From assembly GCF_026343335.1 (NCBI RefSeq), contig NZ_JAPELX010000001.1:7192001-7256000 (forward strand): 64,000 nucleotides of DNA, given 5' to 3'. The notes under the pieces were generated by a model that was not told the origin of the DNA, did not search any database, and was given only the letters and a program-made list of their open reading frames with translations. Source of the DNA: Streptomyces sp. NBC_00078 (GTDB lineage: Bacteria; Actinomycetota; Actinomycetes; Streptomycetales; Streptomycetaceae). The translations under genes and the position numbers were made by a program. Below, in pieces: positions 51,237-58,863 of this stretch; positions within the stretch are counted from its first letter, which is position 1, and each line of letters opens with the position of its first letter.

Positions 51237-52589
51237 TCACCAGCCTGTCAGCAACAGGTGGTTGACGAGGAGGGCAAGGGCTGCCTGCGCTGCCAGCCAG
51301 CCGCGCGCCCCCGTCAGAAAGGCGCAGCTCGGCAGCAGCCACATCGCGAACGGCAGCCAGATGCGCTCCGTCTCCGCCTTGCTCATGCCGGACACGTCGG
51401 CGACGAGAAGGGCCAGCAGAGCGGCGGCCACCAGGGCGGCGAGGCGGACGGCGGTCGCCGGGGCGCGCCGGGTGAGGGCCGTCCCCGTGCGGCGCAGTCC
51501 CGCGGCCGTCGCCGGGCCGACGATGAACACCGTGCAGGCCAGGTTCGCCCACACCCAGTAGCCGTACGGCCGGACACCGCCCGCACCCTGGCGGTAGCGG
51601 GTGACGAGCAGCCGGTACGCCTCCCACCAGTCGAAGCCCAGCGCGGTGAAAACGACCGGCACGACGGCGAGCCCGGCGAGCAGGAAGGGGAGCGGGCGGG
51701 CGCGCCGGGAGCCCAGGAGGAGGACCGCGGCGGCGATCACGGCGAAGAGTGTGAGGCCGTAGGAGAGATATGCGGTCAGGCCGAAGAGGAGACCCGAGGC
51801 GAATGCCGTCCGACGGGGACGGCGGCCCGTCACCGCCAGGGCCAGGAACGCGACCGACCAGGCGGCCACGGCCGCGAAGTACCCGTCGGCGGAGGTCCCC
51901 ACCCACACCGCCGCCGGGGCCAGGACGAGGAAGGGGGCCGCGCGCCGGGCGAGCGTCTCGTCGGCGAGTGCCCGTACGGCGATCAGGACCGCGACCGTCG
52001 CGGTCGTGCCGACCGTGATGACGAAGGCGCCCGCCCAGCCACCGCCGCCCAGCCCGGCGCGGTCGAGGAGGACGAAGGTGAGGGTGGCTCCCGGGGGATG
52101 GCCGGCGACGTGCGCGGGCCAGTGGCTCGGAGTGTCGATCAGGATGTGGTGGGTGAAGTCCCGCAGGACGGCGGGGATGTCGTGGAAGCGGTCGACGACC
52201 GTGAGGTACTCGCTCCTGGTCGTCAGCTGCTCGGCGATGCCCCGGTACCAGCCGTCGACCAGGGCGAGGGACCACGTCCAGGCCGCAGCCGCCCCCCACG
52301 TGGTGAGAAGCAGGGGGCGCCAGGGCAGACGGGCCGCGACGGCGGGGCCGTACGCGACCACTGCGGCCGCGACGGCGAGCGCGGCCGGGGTGCCGGGACC
52401 GGTGTGCGGCTCCCAGGTCGCCAGCAGCGGGGGCCAGGCGACCCGCAGGGTGCCGTCACGGTGCTCGATGCCGGTGCCGACGACCACGGCCGTCGCGACG
52501 AGCAGCGCGGCGGCGACGGCCGCGTACAGGTCACGAAGGGTCTCGCGGAGGGGCTCGCGGTGGGGCTCTTGGAGGGGCTCACTGGTCAC
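51237..52589 (-). CDS. GT-C-type polytopic membrane protein
   Basis: A 450-residue integral membrane protein with about 11 spans, from AAVAAALLVATAVVV to the terminal LAAQAALALLVNHLLL. The loop after span 3 carries HWPAHVAGHPPGATLTF, a His/Pro-rich segment like the acceptor loop of mannosyl- or arabinosyl-transferases of the GT-C fold. Donor and acceptor are unknown. The N-terminus (EPLQEPHREPLRETLRD) is a short degenerate repeat. The start is GTG 52589, with a shared divergent promoter region toward the molybdopterin oxidoreductase gene. Confidence 0.7.
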   Translation of the reverse strand: MTSEPLQEPHREPLRETLRDLYAAVAAALLVATAVVVGTGIEHRDGTLRVAWPPLLATWEPHTGPGTPAALAVAAAVVAYGPAVAARLPWRPLLLTTWGAAAAWTWSLALVDGWYRGIAEQLTTRSEYLTVVDRFHDIPAVLRDFTHHILIDTPSHWPAHVAGHPPGATLTFVLLDRAGLGGGGWAGAFVITVGTTATVAVLIAVRALADETLARRAAPFLVLAPAAVWVGTSADGYFAAVAAWSVAFLALAVTGRRPRRTAFASGLLFGLTAYLSYGLTLFAVIAAAVLLLGSRRARPLPFLLAGLAVVPVVFTALGFDWWEAYRLLVTRYRQGAGGVRPYGYWVWANLACTVFIVGPATAAGLRRTGTALTRRAPATAVRLAALVAAALLALLVADVSGMSKAETERIWLPFAMWLLPSCAFLTGARGWLAAQAALALLVNHLLLTGW

Positions 52590-52702
52590 GCCGAAACGCT
52601 AGGCGGGCCGGACTGGCCCGGACGGCTGACATGCGCGGACGTCAGGGTTTCGTCATGGTTCGCAGACCCGTTCCCGGGGCGGTCCGGACCTACCGTCGGA
52701 AC

Positions 52703-53935
52703 ATGAGACGGCCCCTCTCCTCGTCCCCCTTCTCGCCTTCCTTCTGGCGCAGCCCGCTGCGCGGCCCCTGGCTGACGTCGGTGCTCGGCATCGTCCTGCT
52801 CGGCGGGATCACCGTGCTGTTCGTGACGGGCCTGCTCTCGTACGCCGCCTACAACCCGGACCTGTCGCCGGTGAACGACACGACCCCGGACAAGGGGATC
52901 CTGGGCTTCTACCTGTTTTCCTGGCCCACCGACCCGCACTGGCTGTACCGGCTCACCCAGGGCATCCATGTCACCCTCGGGATCACGCTGATCCCCGTCC
53001 TGCTGGCCAAGCTGTGGTCGGTCGTGCCCAAGCTGTTCACGCTGCCGCCCGCCCGCTCCCTCGCCCACGCCCTGGAGCGGATCTCGCTGCTGCTGCTGGT
53101 CGGCGGCGGACTGTTCGAGTTCGTCACCGGCGTGCTGAACGTCCAGCTGGACTACGTCTTCCCCGGCTCCTTCTACCCGCTGCACTTCTACGGAGCCTGG
53201 GTCTTCTTCGCCGCGTTCGTCGCGCACGCCGTGCTGAAGATGCCGATGGCCTGGCGCAATCTGCGTCAACTGCGCGAGGAGCGCAACGAGTTGGTGTCCC
53301 CCGACCCCGACCCGCCCACCGTGTCCCGGCGGGGCGCCCTCGGGCTGGTCGGGGGCGGCTCGCTGCTGCTGCTGGGCACGACGGCCGGGCAAAACTTCGA
53401 CGGGCTGCGCTGGACCGCGGTGCTGGCCCCGCACGGCGGCGCCGATCCCGGCAGCGGCCCCGGCGGCTTTCAGATCAACAAGACCGCCGCGTACGCCGGG
53501 ATCACCGCCGCCGACAGGAGCGAGGAGGGCTGGCGCCTGGTGGTGAGGGGGCGCACCGGAACCGTCCGGCTCAGCCGCGCCGAGCTTCTCCGACTCCCGT
53601 TGCACAGCTCGGCGTTGCCCATCGCCTGCGTCGAGGGCTGGTCGACCTCGGACCAGTGGTGGCGCGGCGTACGGCTGCGGGACCTCGCGGCCCTCGTCGG
53701 CTACGACGGGGATCCGCCCGACGTGTTCGTGGAGTCGCTGCAACGGCACGGCGCCTTCCGCCGGGCCGCCCTGCGCGCCAACCAGGTCGCCGACCCGCGC
53801 TCCCTGCTCGCGCTGTTCGTCAACGGTGAGGACCTGACCCCCGACCACGGCCACCCGGCACGGATCATCGTGCCCGCGGCACCCGGCGTGCTCAACACCA
53901 AGTGGGTGGCCGCAATGACCTTCGGAGACCTGTGA
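52703..53935 (+). CDS. Membrane molybdopterin oxidoreductase with b561-like spans and an internal Tat motif
   Basis: About 410 residues. Residues 1-190 form four spans in cytochrome-b561-like style (LTSVLGIVLLGGITVLFV, GIHVTLGITLIPVLLAKLW, ISLLLLVGGGLFEFVTG, FYGAWVFFAAFVAHAVL), with His residues in positions to ligate haem. At about 206-230 an internal twin-arginine segment, VSRRGALGLVGGGSLLLL, forms the fifth span. The outer domain that follows is a sulfite-oxidase-like molybdopterin-binding domain (RLSRAELLRLP, ACVEGWSTSDQWWRGV). The architecture matches Sec/Tat dually inserted molybdoproteins known in Streptomyces. An upstream ATG at 52655 is possible. The next gene overlaps by one base. 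Confidence 0.85.
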   Translation: MRRPLSSSPFSPSFWRSPLRGPWLTSVLGIVLLGGITVLFVTGLLSYAAYNPDLSPVNDTTPDKGILGFYLFSWPTDPHWLYRLTQGIHVTLGITLIPVLLAKLWSVVPKLFTLPPARSLAHALERISLLLLVGGGLFEFVTGVLNVQLDYVFPGSFYPLHFYGAWVFFAAFVAHAVLKMPMAWRNLRQLREERNELVSPDPDPPTVSRRGALGLVGGGSLLLLGTTAGQNFDGLRWTAVLAPHGGADPGSGPGGFQINKTAAYAGITAADRSEEGWRLVVRGRTGTVRLSRAELLRLPLHSSALPIACVEGWSTSDQWWRGVRLRDLAALVGYDGDPPDVFVESLQRHGAFRRAALRANQVADPRSLLALFVNGEDLTPDHGHPARIIVPAAPGVLNTKWVAAMTFGDL

Positions 53936-54396
53936 TGAGGCGCCCCGGCTTCCTGCCCCCTGTCGGCAGCCCGCTCCAACTCCTGCTGCTCGCCTGCTCG
54001 TTCGCGCTCGCCGGATACGCGGGAGTGCGACTGCTCGCGGGGGACTGGTTCGAGGTGGCCCTGTGGTTCGTGGGGGCGGCGCTGATCCACGACCTGGTGC
54101 TGCTGCCGCTGTACGCGGCGGCGGACCGCGCGCTGGTGAAGGCGGCCGGCCCGCGGCGGAGGTGGGTGGGGTACGTCCGCGTGCCGGCCGCGCTGTCACT
54201 GCTGCTCCTGCTGGTCTGGTTCCCGCTGATCAGCGGGCAGGTGACGGCGCGCTACGCGTCCGCGACCGGCCTGTCGGCCGACGGTTTCCTTGCGCGTTGG
54301 CTGTTGGTGACGGCAGTGCTCTTCGGTGGTTCGGCGGTGCTGTTCGTGCTGCGGTTGCGCAGGGCGACGAAGCAACGGTCGCCGGCTGTCCACTGA
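53935..54396 (+). CDS. Four-span membrane protein, likely partner of the molybdopterin oxidoreductase
   Basis: A 153-residue protein with about four spans (LQLLLLACSFALAGYAGVRLL, LWFVGAALIHDLVLLPLYAAA, PAALSLLLLLVWFPLISGQV, WLLVTAVLFGGSAVLFVL). The start ATG 53935 shares its first base with the preceding stop (TGATG), so translation is coupled. No catalytic motif is visible. A subunit or assembly partner of the oxidoreductase is the natural guess. Its last 145 bp overlap the convergent methyltransferase gene, an exceptionally long antisense overlap. Confidence 0.75.
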   Translation: MRRPGFLPPVGSPLQLLLLACSFALAGYAGVRLLAGDWFEVALWFVGAALIHDLVLLPLYAAADRALVKAAGPRRRWVGYVRVPAALSLLLLLVWFPLISGQVTARYASATGLSADGFLARWLLVTAVLFGGSAVLFVLRLRRATKQRSPAVH

Positions 54397-55112
54397 TCGA
54401 CGGCACGCCAGCCCGCGCGACGCGCGTGCCGCAGCAGGGCCTGCGTGCCGAGTCTGGCCCAGGGGAAGGGGCTGCCGGCGGCCCCTCGCGCATCGGTGAC
54501 ATGTACCCGGACCCGCTCGTCGACATCCGGCCCGGAAACCGTCTCCGCGATCAACATGCCGCCTGGACACAGGAGTTGGGCCATCCGGGCGAGCAGGGCG
54601 CTCGGGTCGCCGCCGATGCCGAGGTTGCCGTCGAGCAGGAGCGCGGTGCCCCAGCGGCCCTCGGCGGGCAGAGCCTCGAAGACGGAGCGGCGCAGTGCCT
54701 GTCCGCCCAGCCCGATCGTGCGCGCGACGGCCTCTTCGCTCACGTCGATGCCGAGCACCGGCCATCCGCGCGCGCCGAGTGCCGCGACCAGGCGGCCCGG
54801 CCCGCAGCCGACGTCCAGCACCGCGCCCTCGCAGCGCCGCACCACCTCCAGGTCCACCGCGTCGGCCTCGGAGCACCAACGCTCCACCTCCAGCAGCAGC
54901 AACCACCCGTCGGCGCGCCGCAGGAACAGCGGGCCCCGACCGGTGCGCAGGGCATGGGCGTAGGGGTCCGCGGACCAGGTGCCGTCGTCGGTGAGGGGGC
55001 CGGCACCGACGTGCGTGAAGGTGCCAGTGCCACTGTTGGCGCCGGTACCGGCGCCCGGCTGCCGGCCGATCCACGTCGTCACCTGCCGCTTACCACGCGT
55101 CGCGCCACTCAC
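54252..55112 (-). CDS. SAM-dependent class I methyltransferase
   Basis: A 286-residue methyltransferase. The SAM-binding motif I is VLDVGCGPGRLVAALG, motif II (acidic) is VLGIDVS, and motif IV lies in LLLDGNLGIGG. A low-complexity Gly/Thr stretch (GTGANSGTGTFTHVG) lies near the N-terminus. The expected domain end is around WTAGDRCFVALR; the 33 residues after it (RSTNSTAEPPKSTAVTNSQ onward) look non-structured and lie over the convergent membrane gene. The start is GTG 55112, overlapping the upstream stop as GTGA. It is third in the glycosyltransferase operon. The methyl acceptor is unknown. Confidence 0.82.
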   Translation of the reverse strand: MSGATRGKRQVTTWIGRQPGAGTGANSGTGTFTHVGAGPLTDDGTWSADPYAHALRTGRGPLFLRRADGWLLLLEVERWCSEADAVDLEVVRRCEGAVLDVGCGPGRLVAALGARGWPVLGIDVSEEAVARTIGLGGQALRRSVFEALPAEGRWGTALLLDGNLGIGGDPSALLARMAQLLCPGGMLIAETVSGPDVDERVRVHVTDARGAAGSPFPWARLGTQALLRHARRAGWRAVDQWTAGDRCFVALRNRSTNSTAEPPKSTAVTNSQRARKPSADRPVADA

Positions 55113-55717
55113 CGGGCCGCCGCCGTGAGCTGTGCCAGGGTCGCTGCGAAGCGTCCGGACGGTGCGGTCCCGGCGACGAGTTCGGCGTCGTGTGCGGTGT
55201 CCACATCGCGCAGGCAGGGCAGCTCCCGTACCCGCAGGCCCGCGAGGCGGGCCCGTTGGACGGCGCCCGTGTGGGGCGTCGACATCGGGACGCCGAGCAG
55301 GAGTGAAGGGTCGGGTTCGGCCAGCCCGAGAGCCCAGAAGCCGCCGTCCTGCGCGGGGCCGAACCAGGCGTCGCACTCGGAGAAGTCGACCGTGAGGAGG
55401 CCGGGAGTCACCTGCGGGGTGTCCATGCCGATGAGGAGGGCCGGCCCTGTGCAGCTCGCGAAGGCGGCGGCCAGCCGTTCGTCGAGCCCGCCCGGGCACT
55501 GCCGTACGACCTCGAAGCCGGACGGCAGCCAGGGGCCCGGCGCGCCCTCCAGGACCAGCACCCGGCGGTGCGCGGGGGTCCGCGCCACGACGTCCAGGGT
55601 GTCCGCGAGAGCCGCCTCGGCGAGCGCGGCCGCCTCCTGAGGAGTGAACGGCGGTGTCAGCCGGGTCTTCACCCGCCCCGGCACGGGTTCCTTCGCGATG
55701 ACCAGGAGCGTGGTCAT
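55109..55717 (-). CDS. DUF2064/TIGR04282-type glycosyltransferase-like protein
   Basis: A 202-residue nucleotidyl/glycosyltransferase-fold protein starting at ATG 55717 with AAGGAG upstream. The opening LLVIAKEPVPGRVKTRL matches the TIGR04282 family, including enzymes linked to arsenosugar biosynthesis, and GPALLIGMDTPQVTP carries the Asp-containing donor-binding motif. It is related in fold to GT2 enzymes. In this operon it stands between a GT2 gene and a methyltransferase gene, coupled to both by 4-nt overlaps. Confidence 0.85.
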   Translation of the reverse strand: MTTLLVIAKEPVPGRVKTRLTPPFTPQEAAALAEAALADTLDVVARTPAHRRVLVLEGAPGPWLPSGFEVVRQCPGGLDERLAAAFASCTGPALLIGMDTPQVTPGLLTVDFSECDAWFGPAQDGGFWALGLAEPDPSLLLGVPMSTPHTGAVQRARLAGLRVRELPCLRDVDTAHDAELVAGTAPSGRFAATLAQLTAAAR

Positions 55718-56457
55718 GGGCGGGCTCCTTCCCGCACCGGCAGGTCCACGGGCGGCTCGGCCAGCACCCGGCTCATGTCCCGCACCGCCTGCCACGTCCC
55801 GCGCCAGGTGCCGGTCACCTTGGAGGCGCCCGCGCGCGGCCGGTACGGGACGTCGTACTCGGCGATGCGCCAGCCCGCGTCGGCCGCGCGCACGACCATC
55901 TGCAGGGGGTAGCCGCTGCGGCGGTCCGAGAGGCCGAGAGCGAGCAGGGGCTCGCGGCGGGCGGCGCGCAGGGGGCCGAGGTCGTGCAGGCGCAGGCCGC
56001 AGCGGCGGCGCAGGAGACGGGTGAGGGCGAGGTTGCCGACGCGGGCGTGCGGCGGCCAGGCGCCACGGGAGCGCGGGCGGCGGCGGCCGAGCACCAGATC
56101 CGCCTCACCGGCCAGGATCCGGCGCACGAAGGGCACCAGGTCGGCCGGGTCGAGTGAGGCGTCGCAGTCGCAGAAGCAGACGATGTCCGCCGTGGCGGCG
56201 GTCAGGCCGGCATGGCAGGCGGCACCGAAGCCGCGCCGCTCCTCGTGCACCACGCGCGCGCCGAGGGCGCGGGCGATGTCCGCCGAGCCGTCGGTGGAGC
56301 CGTTGTCCACGACGAGCGCGCGCCAGCCGGCCGGGATGCGTGCCAGCACCCGGGGGAGGGCCTCGGCCTCGTCGAGACAGGGGAGCACGACGTCCACGGA
56401 CACCGCGACCGGTTCGCGCAGGCCGGATACGTCTTCGTCGGAAGAAGGGGTCGTCAC
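55714..56457 (-). CDS. GT2-family glycosyltransferase
   Basis: A 247-residue family 2 glycosyltransferase. The fold signature VVLPCLDEAEALPRVLARIP is followed by VVDNGSTDGSADIA and the metal/donor motif CDCDASLDPADL. There is a further conserved GYPLQMVVRAADAGWRIAEYDVPY region. No membrane span is obvious at the C-terminus. Polyprenyl-phosphate sugar synthesis or a related transfer is likely. It is the first gene of a three-gene operon. The GTG start at 56457 has AGGGTGAGAG upstream, and it is divergent from the response regulator. Confidence 0.88.
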   Translation of the reverse strand: MTTPSSDEDVSGLREPVAVSVDVVLPCLDEAEALPRVLARIPAGWRALVVDNGSTDGSADIARALGARVVHEERRGFGAACHAGLTAATADIVCFCDCDASLDPADLVPFVRRILAGEADLVLGRRRPRSRGAWPPHARVGNLALTRLLRRRCGLRLHDLGPLRAARREPLLALGLSDRRSGYPLQMVVRAADAGWRIAEYDVPYRPRAGASKVTGTWRGTWQAVRDMSRVLAEPPVDLPVREGARP

Positions 56458-56569
56458 GGCTCTCACCCTACGAGCGCGAAACGGGCAAACCGGGCACTGG
56501 CTTCTTACGAAACACGGACGTCGGGGGCCGAGGGCGGCGCTCGCGCGTGCACGGTGCGAGGCTGGCTCC

Positions 56570-57328
56570 ATGGAGCAGCAGCAATACGGACAGACCGGGG
56601 CCCGGGTGCTCGTCGTCGACGACGACCCCACCGTCGCCGAGGTCGTCACCGGGTACCTCGACCGGGCCGGATACGTCGTCGACCGGGCGGGCGACGGCCC
56701 CGAAGCGCTCGCCCGTGCCGCGGCGCACTGGCCGGACCTCGTCGTCCTGGACCTGATGCTGCCCGGCATGGACGGCCTGGAGGTGTGCCGGCGGATACGG
56801 GGACGCGGGCCCGTGCCGGTCATCATGCTCACCGCGCGCGGTGACGAGGACGACCGCATCCTCGGCCTGGAGGTCGGCGCCGACGACTACGTCACCAAGC
56901 CGTTCAGCCCGCGCGAACTGGTCCTGCGCGTCGAGTCCGTACTGCGCCGCACCCGTCCGGCCCAGCCGGCGGGAGTCCTCGGCGCCGCCGGCCTCTCGCT
57001 GGATCCGGCGGCCCGCCGTGCCCTCAAGGGGGGAGCCGAACTCGCCCTCACCATCCGGGAGTTCGACCTCCTCGCCTTCTTCCTGCGGCACCCGGGCCGT
57101 GTCTTCAGCCGCGAGGACCTGATGCGCGAGGTGTGGGGCTGGGACTTCGGCGACCTGTCGACCGTCACCGTCCATGTGCGCCGGCTGCGGGGCAAGGTCG
57201 AGGACGACCCGGGCAGACCCCGTCTCATCCAGACCGTGTGGGGCGTCGGCTACCGCTTCGACTCGGAAGGCGGCTTCGACGGCGGCGCAGAAGGCGGCTT
57301 CGAACACGGCTCCCGAGCGGAGGCGTGA
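56570..57328 (+). CDS. OmpR/PhoB-family response regulator
   Basis: A 252-residue response regulator. Receiver domain: VLVVDDDP with the acidic pocket and Asp61 in VVLDLML, and the conserved Lys in VTKPFSPREL. The C-terminal winged helix carries EVWGWDFGDLSTVTVHVRRLR. The start is ATG 56570. A Gly/Phe-rich tail of 15 residues follows. It is paired with the histidine kinase gene that follows by overlap. The divergent glycosyltransferase operon is a plausible target; this is inferred from position. Confidence 0.93.
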   Translation: MEQQQYGQTGARVLVVDDDPTVAEVVTGYLDRAGYVVDRAGDGPEALARAAAHWPDLVVLDLMLPGMDGLEVCRRIRGRGPVPVIMLTARGDEDDRILGLEVGADDYVTKPFSPRELVLRVESVLRRTRPAQPAGVLGAAGLSLDPAARRALKGGAELALTIREFDLLAFFLRHPGRVFSREDLMREVWGWDFGDLSTVTVHVRRLRGKVEDDPGRPRLIQTVWGVGYRFDSEGGFDGGAEGGFEHGSRAEA

Positions 57329-57333
57329 CGGCC

Positions 57334-58446
57334 ATGCGCGACAACCTCCTCATCGCCCTGTTCGCCTTCCTCGGCGCGGCCGCGGCCGGACTGCTCGGCG
57401 CCTGTGTGCTGCTGCTGATCCGGCGCCGCTCGCTCGCCCTGCACCTCGGCGTGGTCGCCGCCGTCGCCGTCTCCGCGATGCTCGCGGGCACCCTCGCGGT
57501 CGCGCAGGCCATGTTCCTGTCCGGGCACGACCTGAAGGTCGTCACGACCGTCGTCGCGATGGCCGCCGTGGTCTCCCTTGCCACCGCGCTGCTCCTGGGC
57601 CGCTGGGTCGCCGCACGCAGCCTCGCCCTCACCCTCGCCGCCCGCTCCTTCGGCGACGGCGGCGACTTCACCTCGCCCGACGGCCCCGCCACCGCCGAAC
57701 TCTCCGCCCTGAGCCGCGAGTTGGAGGCCACCAGCACCAAACTCGCCGAGTCCAGGGAACGCGAACGCGCCCTGGAGGCCTCCCGCCGTGAGCTGGTCGC
57801 CTGGATCTCCCACGACCTGCGCACTCCGCTGGCCGGCCTGCGCGCGATGTCGGAGGCCCTGGAGGACGGCGTCGCCGCCGACCCCGACCGCTATCTCAGA
57901 CAGATCCGTACGGAGGTGGAGCGCCTGAACGGCATGGTCGGCGACCTCTTCGAACTCTCCCGTATCCACGCGGGAGCGCTGGCGCTGAGCCCGAGCCGGA
58001 TCTCCCTGTACGACCTCGTCGGCGACGCGCTCGCGGGCGCCGACCCGCTGGCGCGCGAGAACGGCGTACGGCTGGTCGGATACCGGGTCGAGCCGTTGCC
58101 GGTCGAGGTGGACGGCAAGGAGATGAGCCGGGTGCTGGGCAATCTGCTGGTCAACGCGATCCGGCGGACCCCGGCCGACGGCACGGTCGCGGTGGCCGCC
58201 GAGCGTTCGCCCGAAGGCGTCGTCCTGTCCGTCACGGACGGCTGCGGCGGCATCCCGGACGAGGACCTCCCGCGCGTCTTCGACACCGGCTGGCGCGGCA
58301 CGCACGCCCGAACCCCTCCTGCGGGGGCGGGACTCGGGCTTGCCATCGTGCGGGGCATCGTGGAGGCCCACCAGGGCACGGCCACCGTACGGAACGTCCC
58401 CGGCGGCTGCCGTTTCGAGGTGGTGCTGCCCGCTGCCGCATCGTGA
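57334..58446 (+). CDS. Sensor histidine kinase
   Basis: A 370-residue membrane kinase. Two N-terminal spans (ALFAFLGAAAAGLLGACVLLLI, LGVVAAVAVSAMLAGTLAV) and a third near residues 70-85 (VVTTVVAMAAVVSLATALLL) leave very little outside, so sensing is probably within the membrane. The phosphoacceptor is His160 in ISHDLRTPLAGL, and the ATP-binding domain has NLLVNAIRR and GAGLGLAIVRGIVEAH. Start ATG 57334 was chosen; GTG 57325 overlaps the regulator stop as GTGA. The last 33 codons are copied again in the intergenic region downstream. Confidence 0.92.
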   Translation: MRDNLLIALFAFLGAAAAGLLGACVLLLIRRRSLALHLGVVAAVAVSAMLAGTLAVAQAMFLSGHDLKVVTTVVAMAAVVSLATALLLGRWVAARSLALTLAARSFGDGGDFTSPDGPATAELSALSRELEATSTKLAESRERERALEASRRELVAWISHDLRTPLAGLRAMSEALEDGVAADPDRYLRQIRTEVERLNGMVGDLFELSRIHAGALALSPSRISLYDLVGDALAGADPLARENGVRLVGYRVEPLPVEVDGKEMSRVLGNLLVNAIRRTPADGTVAVAAERSPEGVVLSVTDGCGGIPDEDLPRVFDTGWRGTHARTPPAGAGLGLAIVRGIVEAHQGTATVRNVPGGCRFEVVLPAAAS

Positions 58447-58600
58447 ACGCGGGCGCGTCGCCGGTCCGGCGGGTTTCCGCCGGGGGCGGGGCTGTGCTGT
58501 GTTGCTCGTATCCGCGGCGGGCGTGTGTTTCGCCTACGTGGAGGCGGGGCGGGTTCGTCGTGGGGGGCAGGTTCGTGGGGGCATATCGGGGTGCGGTCGG

Positions 58601-58692
58601 CCGTGTGGAATGCCCCGGTGGTTGCCGTTTGAAGGTGTTGCCGCCCGCTGACGCTTCGTGTGTGCGGGCGCGTCGCCGGTCCGGCGGGTTTC
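58601..58692 (+). repeat. Diverged middle copy of the kinase tail plus flank
   Basis: Contains GGTTGCCGTTTGAAGGTG, corresponding to the kinase segment for GGCRFEV, and then the 29-bp flank block repeated from 58449-58477 with an offset of 215 bp. The encoded peptide would read PGGCRLKVLPPADAS and then run on without the kinase stop. Confidence 0.7.
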
Positions 58693-58733
58693 GGCGGGGG
58701 CTGTGTTGCTCGTGTCCGGGGCGGGTTCGTCGT

Positions 58734-58840
58734 CGTGCGGGGCATCGTGCAGGCCCACCAGGGCACGGCCACCGTACGGAACGTCCCCGGCGGCTGCCGT
58801 TTGAAGGCGGTGCTGCCCGCTGCCGCTTCGTGATTGCGGG
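58734..58840 (+). pseudogene. Near-identical copy of the last 33 codons of the histidine kinase
   Basis: Offset by exactly 387 bp from 58347-58453. In frame it reads VRGIVQAHQGTATVRNVPGG, then CRLKAVLPAAAS and a stop, compared with VRGIVEAHQGTATVRNVPGG and CRFEVVLPAAAS in the kinase. Only a handful of bases differ over about 100. It has no start or upstream kinase body, so it is a tail fragment rather than a gene. Confidence 0.85.
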
Positions 58841-58863
58841 CAGCACCACCAGTCCATGGGGGC

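Larger units (their letters stand above)
58447..58863. other. 417-bp region built of duplicated kinase 3' end
   Basis: This gap between the histidine kinase and the convergent epimerase gene is composed of degraded tandem duplications. A 29-bp block downstream of the kinase stop (GCGGGCGCGTCGCCGGTCC and on, 58449-58477) recurs at 58664-58692. Kinase-tail copies lie at 58601-58660 (diverged) and 58734-58840 (nearly intact). No complete gene is present. Confidence 0.8.

Noticed and set aside
49411..52299. 962-codon minus-strand open frame
   Set aside because: Shadow of the PP2C gene extending over the GT-C-like gene in another frame.
58447..58863. Insertion sequence or mobile element
   Set aside because: No transposase, terminal inverted repeats or target duplication; the repeats derive from the adjacent kinase gene.
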